From ZC4RG42 sp036676355 (GTDB lineage Bacteria; Pseudomonadota; Gammaproteobacteria; Burkholderiales; SG8-39), in NCBI GenBank assembly GCA_036676355.1, contig JAKFDA010000072.1, positions 62,001 through 126,000 of the forward strand: DNA of 64,000 nt, in the 5' to 3' direction. The notes beneath the pieces were generated by a model. The model saw nothing but the letters and a program-made list of their open reading frames with translations. It was not told where the DNA came from and searched no databases. Shown here piece after piece: positions 10,411 through 19,024 of the stretch (position 1 is its first letter; the number at the start of each line of letters is the position of its first letter). The position numbers were made by a program, and so were the translations under genes.

Positions 10411-10607
10411 CTCGCCCGTAACGTCCGGCTACTGCTGCTGCTCTGGCGGCAGCGTTACCGTCGTGGTGTCACGCGGCGTGCGGTCCGTTGGGCCGCATCG
10501 CTGTGTGCGGCGGCTACGGCCCGTATTCTTCAGCACCCTGTAGCGCCGTGTCGCTGTCGCGCCCCGCTTCCCGACGCTGGTTACGCTCGAACGGCGAGCG
10601 GTCCGTC

Positions 10608-12005
10608 ATGGCCTGGGTACCGCCTCGCCGCCAGTTCGCCATCGCCGGTATCGCCTGTGCGGTCGGGTTGCTCTGGTTGATCGCCATTGCGTCCTACCAG
10701 AGCATCGTCGGCTTCGAAGAACGCATGCGCTGGGTCGCGCGCTCGCATGATGTTTTGGCGAATATCGAGCAGATGTCGGCGAACCATGCGCAGGCGCGCG
10801 GCGCTTGGTACGGCTATATGGCAACCGGCGACGGACGGCGCCTGGATTCCTTCCATGCCGCATCCGAGCGGGTGCGCGAACAGATGGAACACGTGAAAGC
10901 TCTGATCGAAGAGCCCGGTCAGCGGGTACGTCTGTTAACGCTCGAACAGTCGGTGCATGCGGATTTGTCCCGGCTCGACGATCTTGCCGCGGAGCGCGAC
11001 GATAATCATGCGCTGAACGGCCAGAACGAGGCCTTCGACGCGCTGCAGGTTTCGGCGGTGCAAATCCGTGAGTTGCGGTCCGGATTGGTCGAAGAGCAAC
11101 ACGATATCCTGCAACGGCGCCGGCAGGAATCCGAGGCGGCCGGGACGTTCATCCGCGCGGCCATCGCCTTCGGCTACGGCGCCGGTCTTTTGGTGCTGAC
11201 AATTTCGCTGCTGTATTTTCACCGCGAAGCACAGGCGCGTATTCGTGCCCAGACGCGGATCATGGACCTGAACCGCGTGCTGAACGAGCGCGCCGACGCA
11301 TTGCAGGCGATCAACAAGGAGCTGGAGGATTTCTCCTATTCCGTTTCGCATGATCTGCGTGCGCCGATCCGCGCGATTTCGAGTTTTGCCCACATTCTCG
11401 AACAGGAGTACGGCCGCGCGCTCGATGCGGAGGGCTTACGGCTGCTCGGCGTGGTGCGAGACAATGCCGAACGCATGGGTAGTCTTATTGATGACTTGCT
11501 CGCATTTTCGCGCGTGGGTCGCCAATCAATGTCGCCGGCAGCGATCGATATGACGGCGCTGGTCGAGGAAGTGATTGCTTCTTTGCGCGTCGAGGCGCCT
11601 GATGGCATACGCGCGCACATCGACATCGGCGAGTTGCCGTGCGCGATCGGCGATCATGGCCTGCTTTATCACGTCTGGTTGAATCTGATCGATAACGCGC
11701 TGAAATACACAGGCAAGAACGAGCGTCCGATGATTCGTATCATGGGAAACTCCGATAATGACTGGGCGATCTATACGATCGAGGACAACGGCTCGGGGTT
11801 CGATATGCAATACGCCGACAAACTTTTCGAGGTCTTTCAGCGCCTGCATCACGCGCGGGACTTCCCGGGGACAGGAGTTGGTCTGGCAATCGTGAAACGC
11901 ATTATCGACCGACATGAAGGCCGTGTTCATGCCGAGGGAAAACTGGGCGAAGGCGCGCGCTTCATGTTTGCGCTGCCCATACACGGAGGAACTCACGATG
12001 GCTAA
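10608..12005 (+). CDS. membrane sensor histidine kinase, CHASE3-like sensor
   Basis: Autophosphorylating kinase of a two-component pair. From the ATG at 10608 the protein is about 465 residues: transmembrane helix 1 at about 9-30, a periplasmic all-helical region resembling CHASE3 to about 180, transmembrane helix 2 at about 184-205, then the dimerisation domain with His248 in YSVSHDLRAP. The catalytic domain shows the N box NLIDNALKYT, G1 DNGSGFD, F box FEVFQRLHH and G2 GTGVGLAI. Kinase-core resemblance is to bacteriophytochrome-type kinases, but no PAS/GAF photosensor is present. The frame is open to a TTG at 10488, but that extension is Arg/Ser-rich and not convincing. The stop overlaps the response regulator by 8 bases. 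Confidence 0.88.
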   Translation: MAWVPPRRQFAIAGIACAVGLLWLIAIASYQSIVGFEERMRWVARSHDVLANIEQMSANHAQARGAWYGYMATGDGRRLDSFHAASERVREQMEHVKALIEEPGQRVRLLTLEQSVHADLSRLDDLAAERDDNHALNGQNEAFDALQVSAVQIRELRSGLVEEQHDILQRRRQESEAAGTFIRAAIAFGYGAGLLVLTISLLYFHREAQARIRAQTRIMDLNRVLNERADALQAINKELEDFSYSVSHDLRAPIRAISSFAHILEQEYGRALDAEGLRLLGVVRDNAERMGSLIDDLLAFSRVGRQSMSPAAIDMTALVEEVIASLRVEAPDGIRAHIDIGELPCAIGDHGLLYHVWLNLIDNALKYTGKNERPMIRIMGNSDNDWAIYTIEDNGSGFDMQYADKLFEVFQRLHHARDFPGTGVGLAIVKRIIDRHEGRVHAEGKLGEGARFMFALPIHGGTHDG

Positions 12006-12444
12006 TACTGGCGAGATCGACATCCTTCTGGTGGAAGACAGCGACACGGATAGCGAGTTGACACTGCGTGCCTTCAAGCGCCAACGGCTGGACGCGCGGG
12101 TACATCGGGCGCTGGATGGACCGGATGCCTTGGACTTCCTGCATGCGAGCGGTGCATATGTCGGGCGCAATGCGCAACGCCCGCCGCGCTTGATCCTGCT
12201 TGATATCCGCATGCCGAAAATGAGCGGTATCGAGGTATTGCGGCAGGTGCGCGCCGATCCGTTGCTACGTACGATTCCGGTTGTCATGATGACGTCGTCG
12301 GACGAGCCGCGTGACGTCGAAGCGGCGTATCGTCTCGGCGCGAACAGTTATGTCGTCAAGCCGCTCGAGTTCGACGACTTCATTCGCGCGGCGGAAGAGG
12401 TGGGCGTGTACTGGTCGCGATTGAACGAGGTTGCGTCCGCCTAG
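11998..12444 (+). CDS. single-domain response regulator, Rcp1-like
   Basis: A 148-residue CheY-like receiver with no output domain. Acidic residues LLVEDSD lie near 11-17, the phosphoacceptor is Asp69 in LLDIRMP, the conserved Thr/Ser is in MMTSSD, and the Lys is in VVKPLEF. The ending FIRAAEEVGVYWSRLNE matches the cyanobacterial Rcp1 subgroup that partners phytochrome-like kinases. The start ATG is preceded by GGAGGA and overlaps the kinase gene by 8 bases, so the pair is translationally coupled. Output is probably by protein contact or phosphorelay; the target is unknown. Confidence 0.92.
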   Translation: MANTGEIDILLVEDSDTDSELTLRAFKRQRLDARVHRALDGPDALDFLHASGAYVGRNAQRPPRLILLDIRMPKMSGIEVLRQVRADPLLRTIPVVMMTSSDEPRDVEAAYRLGANSYVVKPLEFDDFIRAAEEVGVYWSRLNEVASA

Positions 12445-12587
12445 CGTCTGCCGCAGGGCCGGCAGTCCCGGCCGGTTGCTTGCTTCGTGCACGGCATGAC
12501 GTCCGACAGGTTTTGTGCGCAGCTGGGGCGGGAATCGGGCATACGGCCGGCTCAGGGGCGCGTCGGCGTGAGCGGGATCGTGCCGGA

Positions 12588-13460
12588 ATGAAAGAAACAC
12601 TGCTGAAATGGTTCGGTAAACGACGCCAGGCCGCGGCGCAATCGACCAGGGAAGAAACCGAAGCGCGCGCGAAGCCTGCACCCGGCGCCGGTCGCAGCGG
12701 TGAAACCGTGTTCAGTGCGGAGGCGATGGATCCGGCGCTGCGTTTTCGCAGCCTCCTCGTGCCCGAAGCGGATCAACCGGAATTGTCGCTCGACACGGAT
12801 CTGCAACCCGCATTCAAGATTCGCCTGGCTAGATCGGCCGGCTTTCGCCGCGAAGCGGGCGGCCTCGTCGGCCGACGTTACAACGATCGTGGCTATCTCG
12901 TTCCAGCGGCCACGCAGGATCCGCACCTGTATTCCTTCCTCGCTTACGACGAGGGCAACATCGTCGGCACGGTCAGCATTCGTCTGGACTCCGAGCGCGG
13001 CCTGTCCGCCGACGATCTTTATCGTGCGGAGCTGGACGAGTTGCGTCGTAGTGGCTGCCGCGTCTGCGAGTTCACGCGGCTTGCGGTCGACGTGAAGACC
13101 GCGAGCAAGCCCGTGCTCGCCGGACTTTTCCACACTGCGTATCTGTATGCCTCGGCGATTCGCGGATACGGCTATGCGGTCATCGAAGTCAATCCGCGCC
13201 ACGTTGCTTTTTATCGGCGTGCGCTGGGCTTTGAGCCGATCGGGCCGGAGCGCGTGAACAAGCGCGTCGACGCGCCCGCGATATTGCTCTCCGTCCCCTT
13301 CGAAACCATCCGCAAGGGCGTCGCCGATCATGGCGGCAAGGCCGAGCACGCGGCAAGCGAACGCTCGCTGTTTCCCTTCGGTTTTTCACCCGACGAAGAA
13401 CACGGCATTCTGGAGCGCCTGCGCGAACTCGACGCGCAACGCGGCACCGAACGGAAATAA
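12588..13460 (+). CDS. FeeM-type N-acyltransferase (exosortase-associated acyltransferase family), copy 1
   Basis: A 290-residue protein with a GNAT/autoinducer-synthase-like core. Visible motifs are CEFTRLAV and IEVNPRHVAFYRRALGF, shared with the paralogue at 16767-17495. Families with this core (FeeM; TIGR03694) transfer long-chain acyl groups to amino acids, and they have been reported linked to PEP-CTERM/exosortase loci. The first 60 residues are charged and low complexity, and the last 60 are an extension absent from copy 2. The ATG at 12588 was chosen because the upstream reading is Arg/Ala-rich and atypical. It converges on the LolA-like gene with 20 bases between stops. The substrate is unknown. 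Confidence 0.75.
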   Translation: MKETLLKWFGKRRQAAAQSTREETEARAKPAPGAGRSGETVFSAEAMDPALRFRSLLVPEADQPELSLDTDLQPAFKIRLARSAGFRREAGGLVGRRYNDRGYLVPAATQDPHLYSFLAYDEGNIVGTVSIRLDSERGLSADDLYRAELDELRRSGCRVCEFTRLAVDVKTASKPVLAGLFHTAYLYASAIRGYGYAVIEVNPRHVAFYRRALGFEPIGPERVNKRVDAPAILLSVPFETIRKGVADHGGKAEHAASERSLFPFGFSPDEEHGILERLRELDAQRGTERK

Positions 13461-13480
13461 GCGCAAAAGGCGCTCGTGCC

Positions 13481-14242
13481 TTACTCGAGCCGTTTCAGGT
13501 AGTCCTTGGTGAAAATCTTGTCGGGCAGTTCGCGTGGCTTCATGTTGCTGTATGCCATGGTCGATTGCTCGCCCTTGCGCAGCGCATCCTCCATCAACAA
13601 TTCGGTCGGTCGTACCCGGCCCGCCATTTGCTGGAAGTCGCGATAGTGCGCCGTTTTCAGCAGGCGGCCGGATAAGGAATAAAACTCCGCTTTGTGAGGC
13701 CAGAAATTAGACTTACGCACCCAGTACATCACCTTGCCGTACGTGACGCCCCGGTCCGCTGCGATGAGTTCCAGTACATAGTGGGGTTGGCCGTCGATTT
13801 CTTCGGTACGAAGCAGTTTGGGTTTGTAGTCGCCGGCAAAGTTGGCGCGGGCGAGATCGCCGTTCGCCACCTGACCCGTCAGTCGCTGCGCCAGGCCGAG
13901 ACGCACCGGCTGCGACACGTTGGGCAGGAAAATCCATAGATCGCGACCCTTCATGAGCATGATCTGGCCGCGTTCGGACGCCGGCTCCACCACCATCACC
14001 ACGGTGTTTTCGTTACCCTTGGACAAGACCTTGTATTTGCGCGCTTCCGAATTGCCGCCGGAAAGCTGGGAATCGATATCCACCTCGACTTCGAAACCGT
14101 GGTCGGGAAAACGAACCTCGTCGGCTTTCTCGACAATGGTTTGCGCGTCGACCTCGGACGGCGCTTTTTCCGGTGCGGCATACGCACCGGCGGTCAATGC
14201 CAGCGCGACGGCGCCGACGGTCAGCAGTTGTGTCAATCGCAT
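13481..14242 (-). CDS. LolA-like outer membrane lipoprotein-sorting protein
   Basis: A 253-residue exported protein with signal peptide MRLTQLLTVGAVALALTAG and probable cleavage after AYA. The mature part contains MLMKGRDLWIFLPNVSQPVR and KVMYWVRKSNFWPHKAEFYS, typical of the TP0789-like outer membrane lipoprotein-sorting family, which has the LolA fold and is expected to bind a lipid or acyl chain in the periplasm. Such genes usually sit with MacB/LolCDE-like ABC transporters, as here: it is divergent from the ABC ATPase with only 48 bases between start codons. Its job is probably to carry a hydrophobic substrate between the inner-membrane transporter and the outer membrane. Confidence 0.82.
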   Translation of the reverse strand: MRLTQLLTVGAVALALTAGAYAAPEKAPSEVDAQTIVEKADEVRFPDHGFEVEVDIDSQLSGGNSEARKYKVLSKGNENTVVMVVEPASERGQIMLMKGRDLWIFLPNVSQPVRLGLAQRLTGQVANGDLARANFAGDYKPKLLRTEEIDGQPHYVLELIAADRGVTYGKVMYWVRKSNFWPHKAEFYSLSGRLLKTAHYRDFQQMAGRVRPTELLMEDALRKGEQSTMAYSNMKPRELPDKIFTKDYLKRLE

Positions 14243-14290
14243 CGGGTTATTTCCTCATCTTTGCAGTGGTCCAGTGGTGCGCCGGTTCTT
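14243..14290. promoter_or_regulatory. 48-base divergent intergenic region
   Basis: This short gap separates the start codons of the LolA-like gene (minus strand) and the ABC ATPase gene (plus strand). Any promoters for both must lie here or inside the neighbouring 5' ends, which suggests joint control. I could not identify confident -35/-10 boxes. Confidence 0.35.
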
Positions 14291-15031
14291 ATGAGTCTGG
14301 TCCGCGTTGAAAACGTTTCAAAAGAATACGATCTGGGCGAGCAGCGCGTGCACGCGCTGCGCGATGTGAGCCTGAGTATCGAGGCCGGTGTTTTTCTGGC
14401 GATTGCCGGGCCGTCGGGCAGCGGCAAATCGACGTTGTTGAATCTCATAGGCTGTATAGATACGCCCAGTCGCGGGAAAATTCTGATCGACGGTCAGGAT
14501 GTCAGCGGCCGTACGCCGGACGAACTGGCGCACCTGCGCGCACGCAGTATCGGTTTCGTCTTTCAGACCTTCAATCTGCTGCCCGTGTTGACCGCCGCGG
14601 AGAATGTCGAATATCCGCTGCTGCAGTTCCGCGATCTGTCGCGCGAAGAGCGTCGTCAGCGCGTCGCCCACTTTCTCGATGTCGTGCAGCTGTCCAAATT
14701 TGCGGACCATCGGCCCAATCAGCTTTCCGGGGGACAGCGCCAGCGCGTCGCGATTGCGCGTGCGCTGGCGACGAAACCCAAGATCGTCCTTGCCGACGAA
14801 CCGACCGCCAATCTCGATCACAAGACCGGCGAAGGCATTCTCGCGCTGATGAAAGACATCAACCTGGCCTTCAGGACCACATTCATTTTTTCCACGCACG
14901 ACAAGAAGGTCATGGCCAAGGCCGACCGGCTGGTGCGCGTGGAGGACGGGCAGATTCGTGCACTGGGCGTGCGGCGCAGCCGATGGTTGATGGTAGATGA
15001 AATGCGCCGTCGGGAGCGGCAAGGCGGATAA
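14291..15031 (+). CDS. ABC transporter ATP-binding protein, LolD/MacB type
   Basis: The 246-residue ATPase energises an inner-membrane export complex with FtsX-type permeases. It has Walker A GPSGSGKST near residue 40, the signature LSGGQRQRVAIARAL, Walker B IVLADEPTANLD and the H-loop STHD. The sequence type is the LolD/MacB/FtsE class, which works with FtsX-fold permeases; the only such permeases nearby are at 17792-20269. The ATG at 14291 begins the family-typical MSLVRVENVSKEY; the longer open frame runs antisense through the LolA-like gene and is rejected. The C terminus has an Arg-rich extension (MRRRERQGG). Confidence 0.93.
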   Translation: MSLVRVENVSKEYDLGEQRVHALRDVSLSIEAGVFLAIAGPSGSGKSTLLNLIGCIDTPSRGKILIDGQDVSGRTPDELAHLRARSIGFVFQTFNLLPVLTAAENVEYPLLQFRDLSREERRQRVAHFLDVVQLSKFADHRPNQLSGGQRQRVAIARALATKPKIVLADEPTANLDHKTGEGILALMKDINLAFRTTFIFSTHDKKVMAKADRLVRVEDGQIRALGVRRSRWLMVDEMRRRERQGG

Positions 15032-15058
15032 AGCTTGATCGAAGGGAGAATGCGACGA

Positions 15059-16582
15059 ATGAAAATCACAACCCTGAGCGCGACATGGTTCGTGTTGCAG
15101 CTTGCCGCGCTGCCCGTCGTCGGCGCAGAGCTTGTCGCCGATGAGGCAACGCGTGTCGCGCAATCGCGTGACGAGTTGTTCGGCACGACACCGGCGCCGG
15201 CAACCGAACCTGCTCCGACCAAGCCGGCGACTCCGTCGACCGCGCCGGGTTCGCGAGACGAGCTCTTCGGCACTACGCCTGCGCCTGCCCCGACCGATAA
15301 GGGGGATGCATCGCGCGAAGGACTGTTCGGGCTCGATGCCGCGAAGCAGCGGGAGCCGGCGCGCGGCATTCGATGGAGCGGCTTCTTTGACGAAGAGATC
15401 GCCTATACCTATGCCAGCCCCGGTCACTGGTCGCGCGCCGTGTCGCGCCTGCAACTGGAAGGGCGCGGTGAACTTGCGCCCGGTGTGAAGTACAAGATCT
15501 CGGCGCGGGCCGACCTCGACCCGCTTTACCACGAAAGCAATTTCTATCCGGAGCGCGTCAGCGAGGATCAGGACTTCGACTTCTTCCTGCGCGAGAACTA
15601 TCTCGACTTCGCCGCGGGCGATCTGGACTTCCGCGTCGGTCGTCAGCACATCGTATGGGGTGAAGTAGTCGGCCTGTTTTTCGCGGATGTGGTCTCCGCG
15701 CGCGATCAGCGCGAATTCATACTCCCCAGCTTCGACATCATTCGTATCCCGCAATGGGCGGCGCGCGCCGAATACTTCGGCGACAACTTCCACACCGAAG
15801 TCGTGTGGATTCCGTATCAGAGCTATGACGAAATCGGCAAACCGGGCGCTGAGTTCTATCCCGCCGGCCTGATCGCTGAAGACACGCCCGGCGCGGTGTT
15901 CGCCTCGGACGATCGGCCGGCGCGCAACATTTCCAACTCGGCCTACGGTGTGCGCATGAACACGCTGCTCGCCGGCTGGGATCTCGCCGCGTTCTACTAT
16001 CGCAGCCACAGCGCCACGCCGACCTTCCATCGTGAAATCGATTTGAGCGGTGGCGTGCCGACGGCGATTTTCACGCCGCGCCATGAACGCATCTGGCAGG
16101 CGGGCAGCACGTTGAGCAAGGATTTCGGGCCGTTCGTATTGCGCGGCGAAGCGGTCTATACGCACGGGCAGAAGTACAGCGTCGATACGCTCGATGATGT
16201 CGACGGTGTGGTGAAGCGCAACAGTCTCGACTACATCCTCAGCTTCGATATCGCCATGAGCGGCGATACGCGGTTGAACGTGCAAGGCTTCCATCGCATG
16301 ATTTTCGGCGACGACGGCGACATCGTGCCGAAGTCGGACGGCTTTGGCGCGAGCGTGTTGATGAGCACAAAAATCACGCCGACACTCGAGCCGCAACTGC
16401 TGTGGATACAGAGTCTGTCGCACGGCGGCGATCGCATGATCCGCCCGCGCCTGAACTGGTACGTCACCCAGAACACGATGCTCGCGTTCGGGGTGGATAT
16501 TTTTGCCGGCCCCGATGACGGCTTTTTCGGGCGCTACGGCAATCGCGATCGCATCTATACGGAATTGCGCTACGACTTTTGA
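15059..16582 (+). CDS. DUF1302-like outer-membrane beta-barrel protein with repeated SRDELFG linker motifs
   Basis: About 507 residues. The signal peptide is MKITTLSATWFVLQLAALPV with cleavage after VGA. A Pro/Ala/Thr-rich linker then carries SRDELFG at 36-42 and 65-71 and SREGLFG at 85-91. From about residue 105 (WSGFFDEEIAYTY) the sequence has the alternating aromatic pattern of a beta-barrel and ends in ELRYDF, an outer-membrane-type C-terminal Phe. The barrel resembles DUF1302 proteins. The start at 15059 has GAAGGGAG ten bases upstream; earlier in-frame starts (TTG 15035, ATG 15050) are worse placed. It lies 27 bases after the ABC ATPase, so it is probably the outer-membrane end of that transporter. 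Confidence 0.82.
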   Translation: MKITTLSATWFVLQLAALPVVGAELVADEATRVAQSRDELFGTTPAPATEPAPTKPATPSTAPGSRDELFGTTPAPAPTDKGDASREGLFGLDAAKQREPARGIRWSGFFDEEIAYTYASPGHWSRAVSRLQLEGRGELAPGVKYKISARADLDPLYHESNFYPERVSEDQDFDFFLRENYLDFAAGDLDFRVGRQHIVWGEVVGLFFADVVSARDQREFILPSFDIIRIPQWAARAEYFGDNFHTEVVWIPYQSYDEIGKPGAEFYPAGLIAEDTPGAVFASDDRPARNISNSAYGVRMNTLLAGWDLAAFYYRSHSATPTFHREIDLSGGVPTAIFTPRHERIWQAGSTLSKDFGPFVLRGEAVYTHGQKYSVDTLDDVDGVVKRNSLDYILSFDIAMSGDTRLNVQGFHRMIFGDDGDIVPKSDGFGASVLMSTKITPTLEPQLLWIQSLSHGGDRMIRPRLNWYVTQNTMLAFGVDIFAGPDDGFFGRYGNRDRIYTELRYDF

Positions 16583-16605
16583 GTCGGCTGGGTCGGATTG
16601 CATTC

Positions 16606-16641
16606 AAAAAAATGGGCAATCGCTGTTTCCAGCGATTGCCC
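16606..16641 (-). terminator. intrinsic terminator of the copy-2 acyltransferase gene
   Basis: Perfect 12-base inverted repeat GGGCAATCGCTG (16614-16625) / CAGCGATTGCCC (16630-16641) with a 4-base loop. Seven A residues at 16606-16612 become a U tract on the minus strand, a textbook intrinsic terminator for transcription arriving from the acyltransferase gene. On the plus strand the hairpin may weakly end the barrel gene transcript as well. Confidence 0.85.
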
Positions 16642-16662
16642 GATCGCGAACGGCGAGGAAGC

Positions 16663-16684
16663 GTTAGGCAAGTGGCTGATCAAG
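16663..16684. repeat. partial copy of the terminal repeat of the 61.4-kb element
   Basis: GTTAGGCAAGTGGCTGATCAAG at this site differs from the left end of the element at 61443 (GTTAGGGAATGGCTGATCAAG) by one substitution and one inserted base. No matching second end or internal core was seen nearby, so it may be a relic. Confidence 0.4.
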
Positions 16685-16766
16685 GCCTTTCGGTTAAGGG
16701 CATCGCCGGCGGGGCACGTCGTATCGCTTGCCCTGGCAACCCTACTTGGCGCTCGATCGCACTTCG

Positions 16767-17495
16767 CTAGGCTGCGGCCAGTTCGCTCGCGCCGTGCCGG
16801 GTCGGAGGAGGAAAGCCGCCCAGGCGCTCGCCAAGCTTGACCATATCCTGATGCAACAACACCGCTGGGGCTTGAACACGCGGACACAGGCGTTCCCCGG
16901 CCGCGACGGTGAAATCAAGCGCGCGGCGATAAAAGCGCTCGTGGCGGGGATTCACTTCGATGAACACATCCGTGACGCCTAGCTGATCGGCGATGAAATA
17001 AGCGAGTCGGAACAGGACTGCGAGTGTGGCTTGCGAATTCGCTTCCGGCGCGACGGCGAGGCAGGTCAGTTCGCAAGCGACGCCGCCGCTGTCGCGAACC
17101 ATACCCACTTCGTGGCCGTAAGCTTCATCCACATTCAAGCCGGCGATGGAATCGAAGCGCAGGGTCATCGTGCCGACCGTGTGACCACTTTGTGTTGCGA
17201 GGATCGTGACCGCATGCGTTTCCTTGTCCGGGCGTCCCGCATCGCTCATTGATTGATAACCGCGTGCGGTATAGCGCTGTGCGACCAGTTCGCGCGCAGC
17301 AGCGAACTCGGCGTGGACACTCGCAATGCTTGCGCACAAGCCGGAGCGCACATCCTCCAGCACGCAGTTGGCGAATGAGGCCGGGGTCAGAAGTACCGGT
17401 TTCCCCTTGTTCCAGAGTTCGCTTACCGCGCTCGCGCGTTTCTTATAGGAATGGATGTCGGCGCTACCTGCCTCGGCAAGGGGAAAAATATGCAT
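16767..17495 (-). CDS. FeeM/TIGR03694-type N-acyltransferase, copy 2
   Basis: A 242-residue protein, the length expected for exosortase-associated acyltransferases related to autoinducer synthases. Motifs CELTCLAV and IEVNPRHERFYRRALDF match copy 1 at 12588-13460, as does the pattern TVGTMTLRFDS (copy 1: IVGTVSIRLDS). It likely moves a fatty acyl chain from acyl carrier protein or CoA onto an amino acid or amine; the acceptor cannot be read from sequence. The gene is monocistronic on the minus strand with a strong terminator 126 bases after its stop. The 296 bases between it and the permease gene hold no recognised gene. Confidence 0.78.
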   Translation of the reverse strand: MHIFPLAEAGSADIHSYKKRASAVSELWNKGKPVLLTPASFANCVLEDVRSGLCASIASVHAEFAAARELVAQRYTARGYQSMSDAGRPDKETHAVTILATQSGHTVGTMTLRFDSIAGLNVDEAYGHEVGMVRDSGGVACELTCLAVAPEANSQATLAVLFRLAYFIADQLGVTDVFIEVNPRHERFYRRALDFTVAAGERLCPRVQAPAVLLHQDMVKLGERLGGFPPPTRHGASELAAA

Positions 17496-17791
17496 GTGGT
17501 TCGTCCTGCTCTGGTTCGTTGTAAAAAATACTGCTCGGGCTGGTAGAGCAAGGCATGGGCCACCCTGAAAATGTTATGCGGTTCAGTCACTTACGGATGG
17601 TCTTAGAGAGAAGATGGAAATATTACGTCGGGATGACCAGACGATAGAGCGGGCTGATTGAGTAAGCGATTGTTTCGAGAGTGTTTTGCCCAGTCGTCAT
17701 ATGGCGACATAGACAAACGGTGTCTAGCAAAAACGCGCGGCGTGCCCGGCTCTATTGGCCGAATCGCATGTCAGCGGTTCGCCGCCGCCGC

Positions 17792-19015
17792 TCAGACGTT
17801 TTGTCTGAGCGCATCCACGATCGGGGTGTCCGCAACCTTCCAGGCGGGTAGCAGACTTGCCAGCAGCGCGGCAAGAATTCCGACCGCTCCGGCTCCGGCA
17901 ATGACTTCGGGCACCAGCCGGATAAACGCGGTATAGCCCACATTGGAACTGGGCGGCGGTGGCATCGGGATGCCGATGGCTGAAATCAGCACAGCCAGCA
18001 GCACGCCAAGCGCGGTGCCGACTGCCGCGCCAATCAGGCCAAGCAGCAGGCTTTCCGTCACGACCAGTGCAAACACATCGCGGCCGCGATTGCCGAGCGC
18101 GCGCAATGTGCCGAATTCGCCCTGGCGCTCGAATACCGCCATGTTCACGGTGTTGGTCACGCTGAGCAGAACCATGATCAGAATGATGAGACGCAGCACG
18201 CCGAATTGGCGGTCGTAAAGCGCGACGGTCTTCTCGTAAAAATCGTTCAACTGCTGCCATGTGCGAACGGCCAGCCCTTGTTGTCTTACCGCATTTTCAA
18301 TGTGTCGGGCAGACGAGCTTGTGTCGTCGGTGCGATGCAGACTGACCACGACAACGCTCACCCCCGGCGTTGCCAGCAGATCCTGCGCCGCCGCGAGCGA
18401 GAGTCTTACGGCGCGGGCGTCATAGTCCCTGGAGAAGGACTGGAACACCCCGCTGACATTGAAATCGAGCGTGTTCATCGCCCCGCCCGGCGTGCTGACC
18501 ACGAGCGTGACCGGGTCGCCGGGGGCGAGCTTCAAGGTCTGCGCGACGCCTTCGCCGATGACGATGCTGTTCGCCTCATCCGGCTTGAATGGTCCGCCGG
18601 CGACGAAGCGCAGCGACGTGCCCAGCCTCGCTTCAAGTTCGGGTTCGATACCTTCGGCGATCACTGCGAAGTCGGTGCGACCGTTATTGAGCAGGGCGTA
18701 GAAATTCAGCCGCCCCATGACGAAGGCGACGCCGGGTTGGGCGGCGATGCGTTGCTTCAGTTCATCCGGGTTGTCGATAAGGAACTCTTCGGGTCGGCGC
18801 GAGCCTTCGCCGAAGAATTGCGGTTTCGCCACTTGCACATGGCCGCTTTGCGAATGGATGAAAGCCTCGCCCAACTGCACGAAGATATCCTGCACGAAGC
18901 CGCCGGTGAGGATGATCCCGCTGACACCGATCACGATCGCGGCCAGGGTCATTGCCGTGCGCAGCTTGTGCCGCAGGATGTTGCGCAGGGATAAGGTCAG
19001 AATCCGGCCGGTCAC
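17792..19015 (-). CDS. FtsX/MacB-type ABC transporter permease, second gene
   Basis: A 407-residue permease with an N-terminal transmembrane helix (about 17-38), a large periplasmic MacB_PCD-type domain and three C-terminal helices with the FtsX-typical GEFGTLRALGNRGRDVF loop. It is paralogous to the upstream permease: matching blocks include STPGGAMN versus NTPSGGIN and IPMPPPPSSN versus IPMPPPPGMA. It starts 9 bases after the first permease ends, so the two should form a heterodimer. It is the likely membrane partner of the ATPase at 14291-15031. MacB/LolCE-like proteins move lipids, lipoproteins or hydrophobic molecules without transporting them through a channel. Confidence 0.9.
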   Translation of the reverse strand: MTGRILTLSLRNILRHKLRTAMTLAAIVIGVSGIILTGGFVQDIFVQLGEAFIHSQSGHVQVAKPQFFGEGSRRPEEFLIDNPDELKQRIAAQPGVAFVMGRLNFYALLNNGRTDFAVIAEGIEPELEARLGTSLRFVAGGPFKPDEANSIVIGEGVAQTLKLAPGDPVTLVVSTPGGAMNTLDFNVSGVFQSFSRDYDARAVRLSLAAAQDLLATPGVSVVVVSLHRTDDTSSSARHIENAVRQQGLAVRTWQQLNDFYEKTVALYDRQFGVLRLIILIMVLLSVTNTVNMAVFERQGEFGTLRALGNRGRDVFALVVTESLLLGLIGAAVGTALGVLLAVLISAIGIPMPPPPSSNVGYTAFIRLVPEVIAGAGAVGILAALLASLLPAWKVADTPIVDALRQNV

Positions 19016-19024
19016 GGCGCATCC

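Noticed and set aside
14318..16603. 761-codon antisense open frame opposite the ABC ATPase and barrel genes
   Set aside because: Composition is shadow-like and both sense genes have clear family motifs.
17496..17791. possible gene or promoter in the 296-base gap between acyltransferase and permease genes
   Set aside because: The only open frame there runs antisense into the permease gene, and no convincing promoter or repeat could be read.
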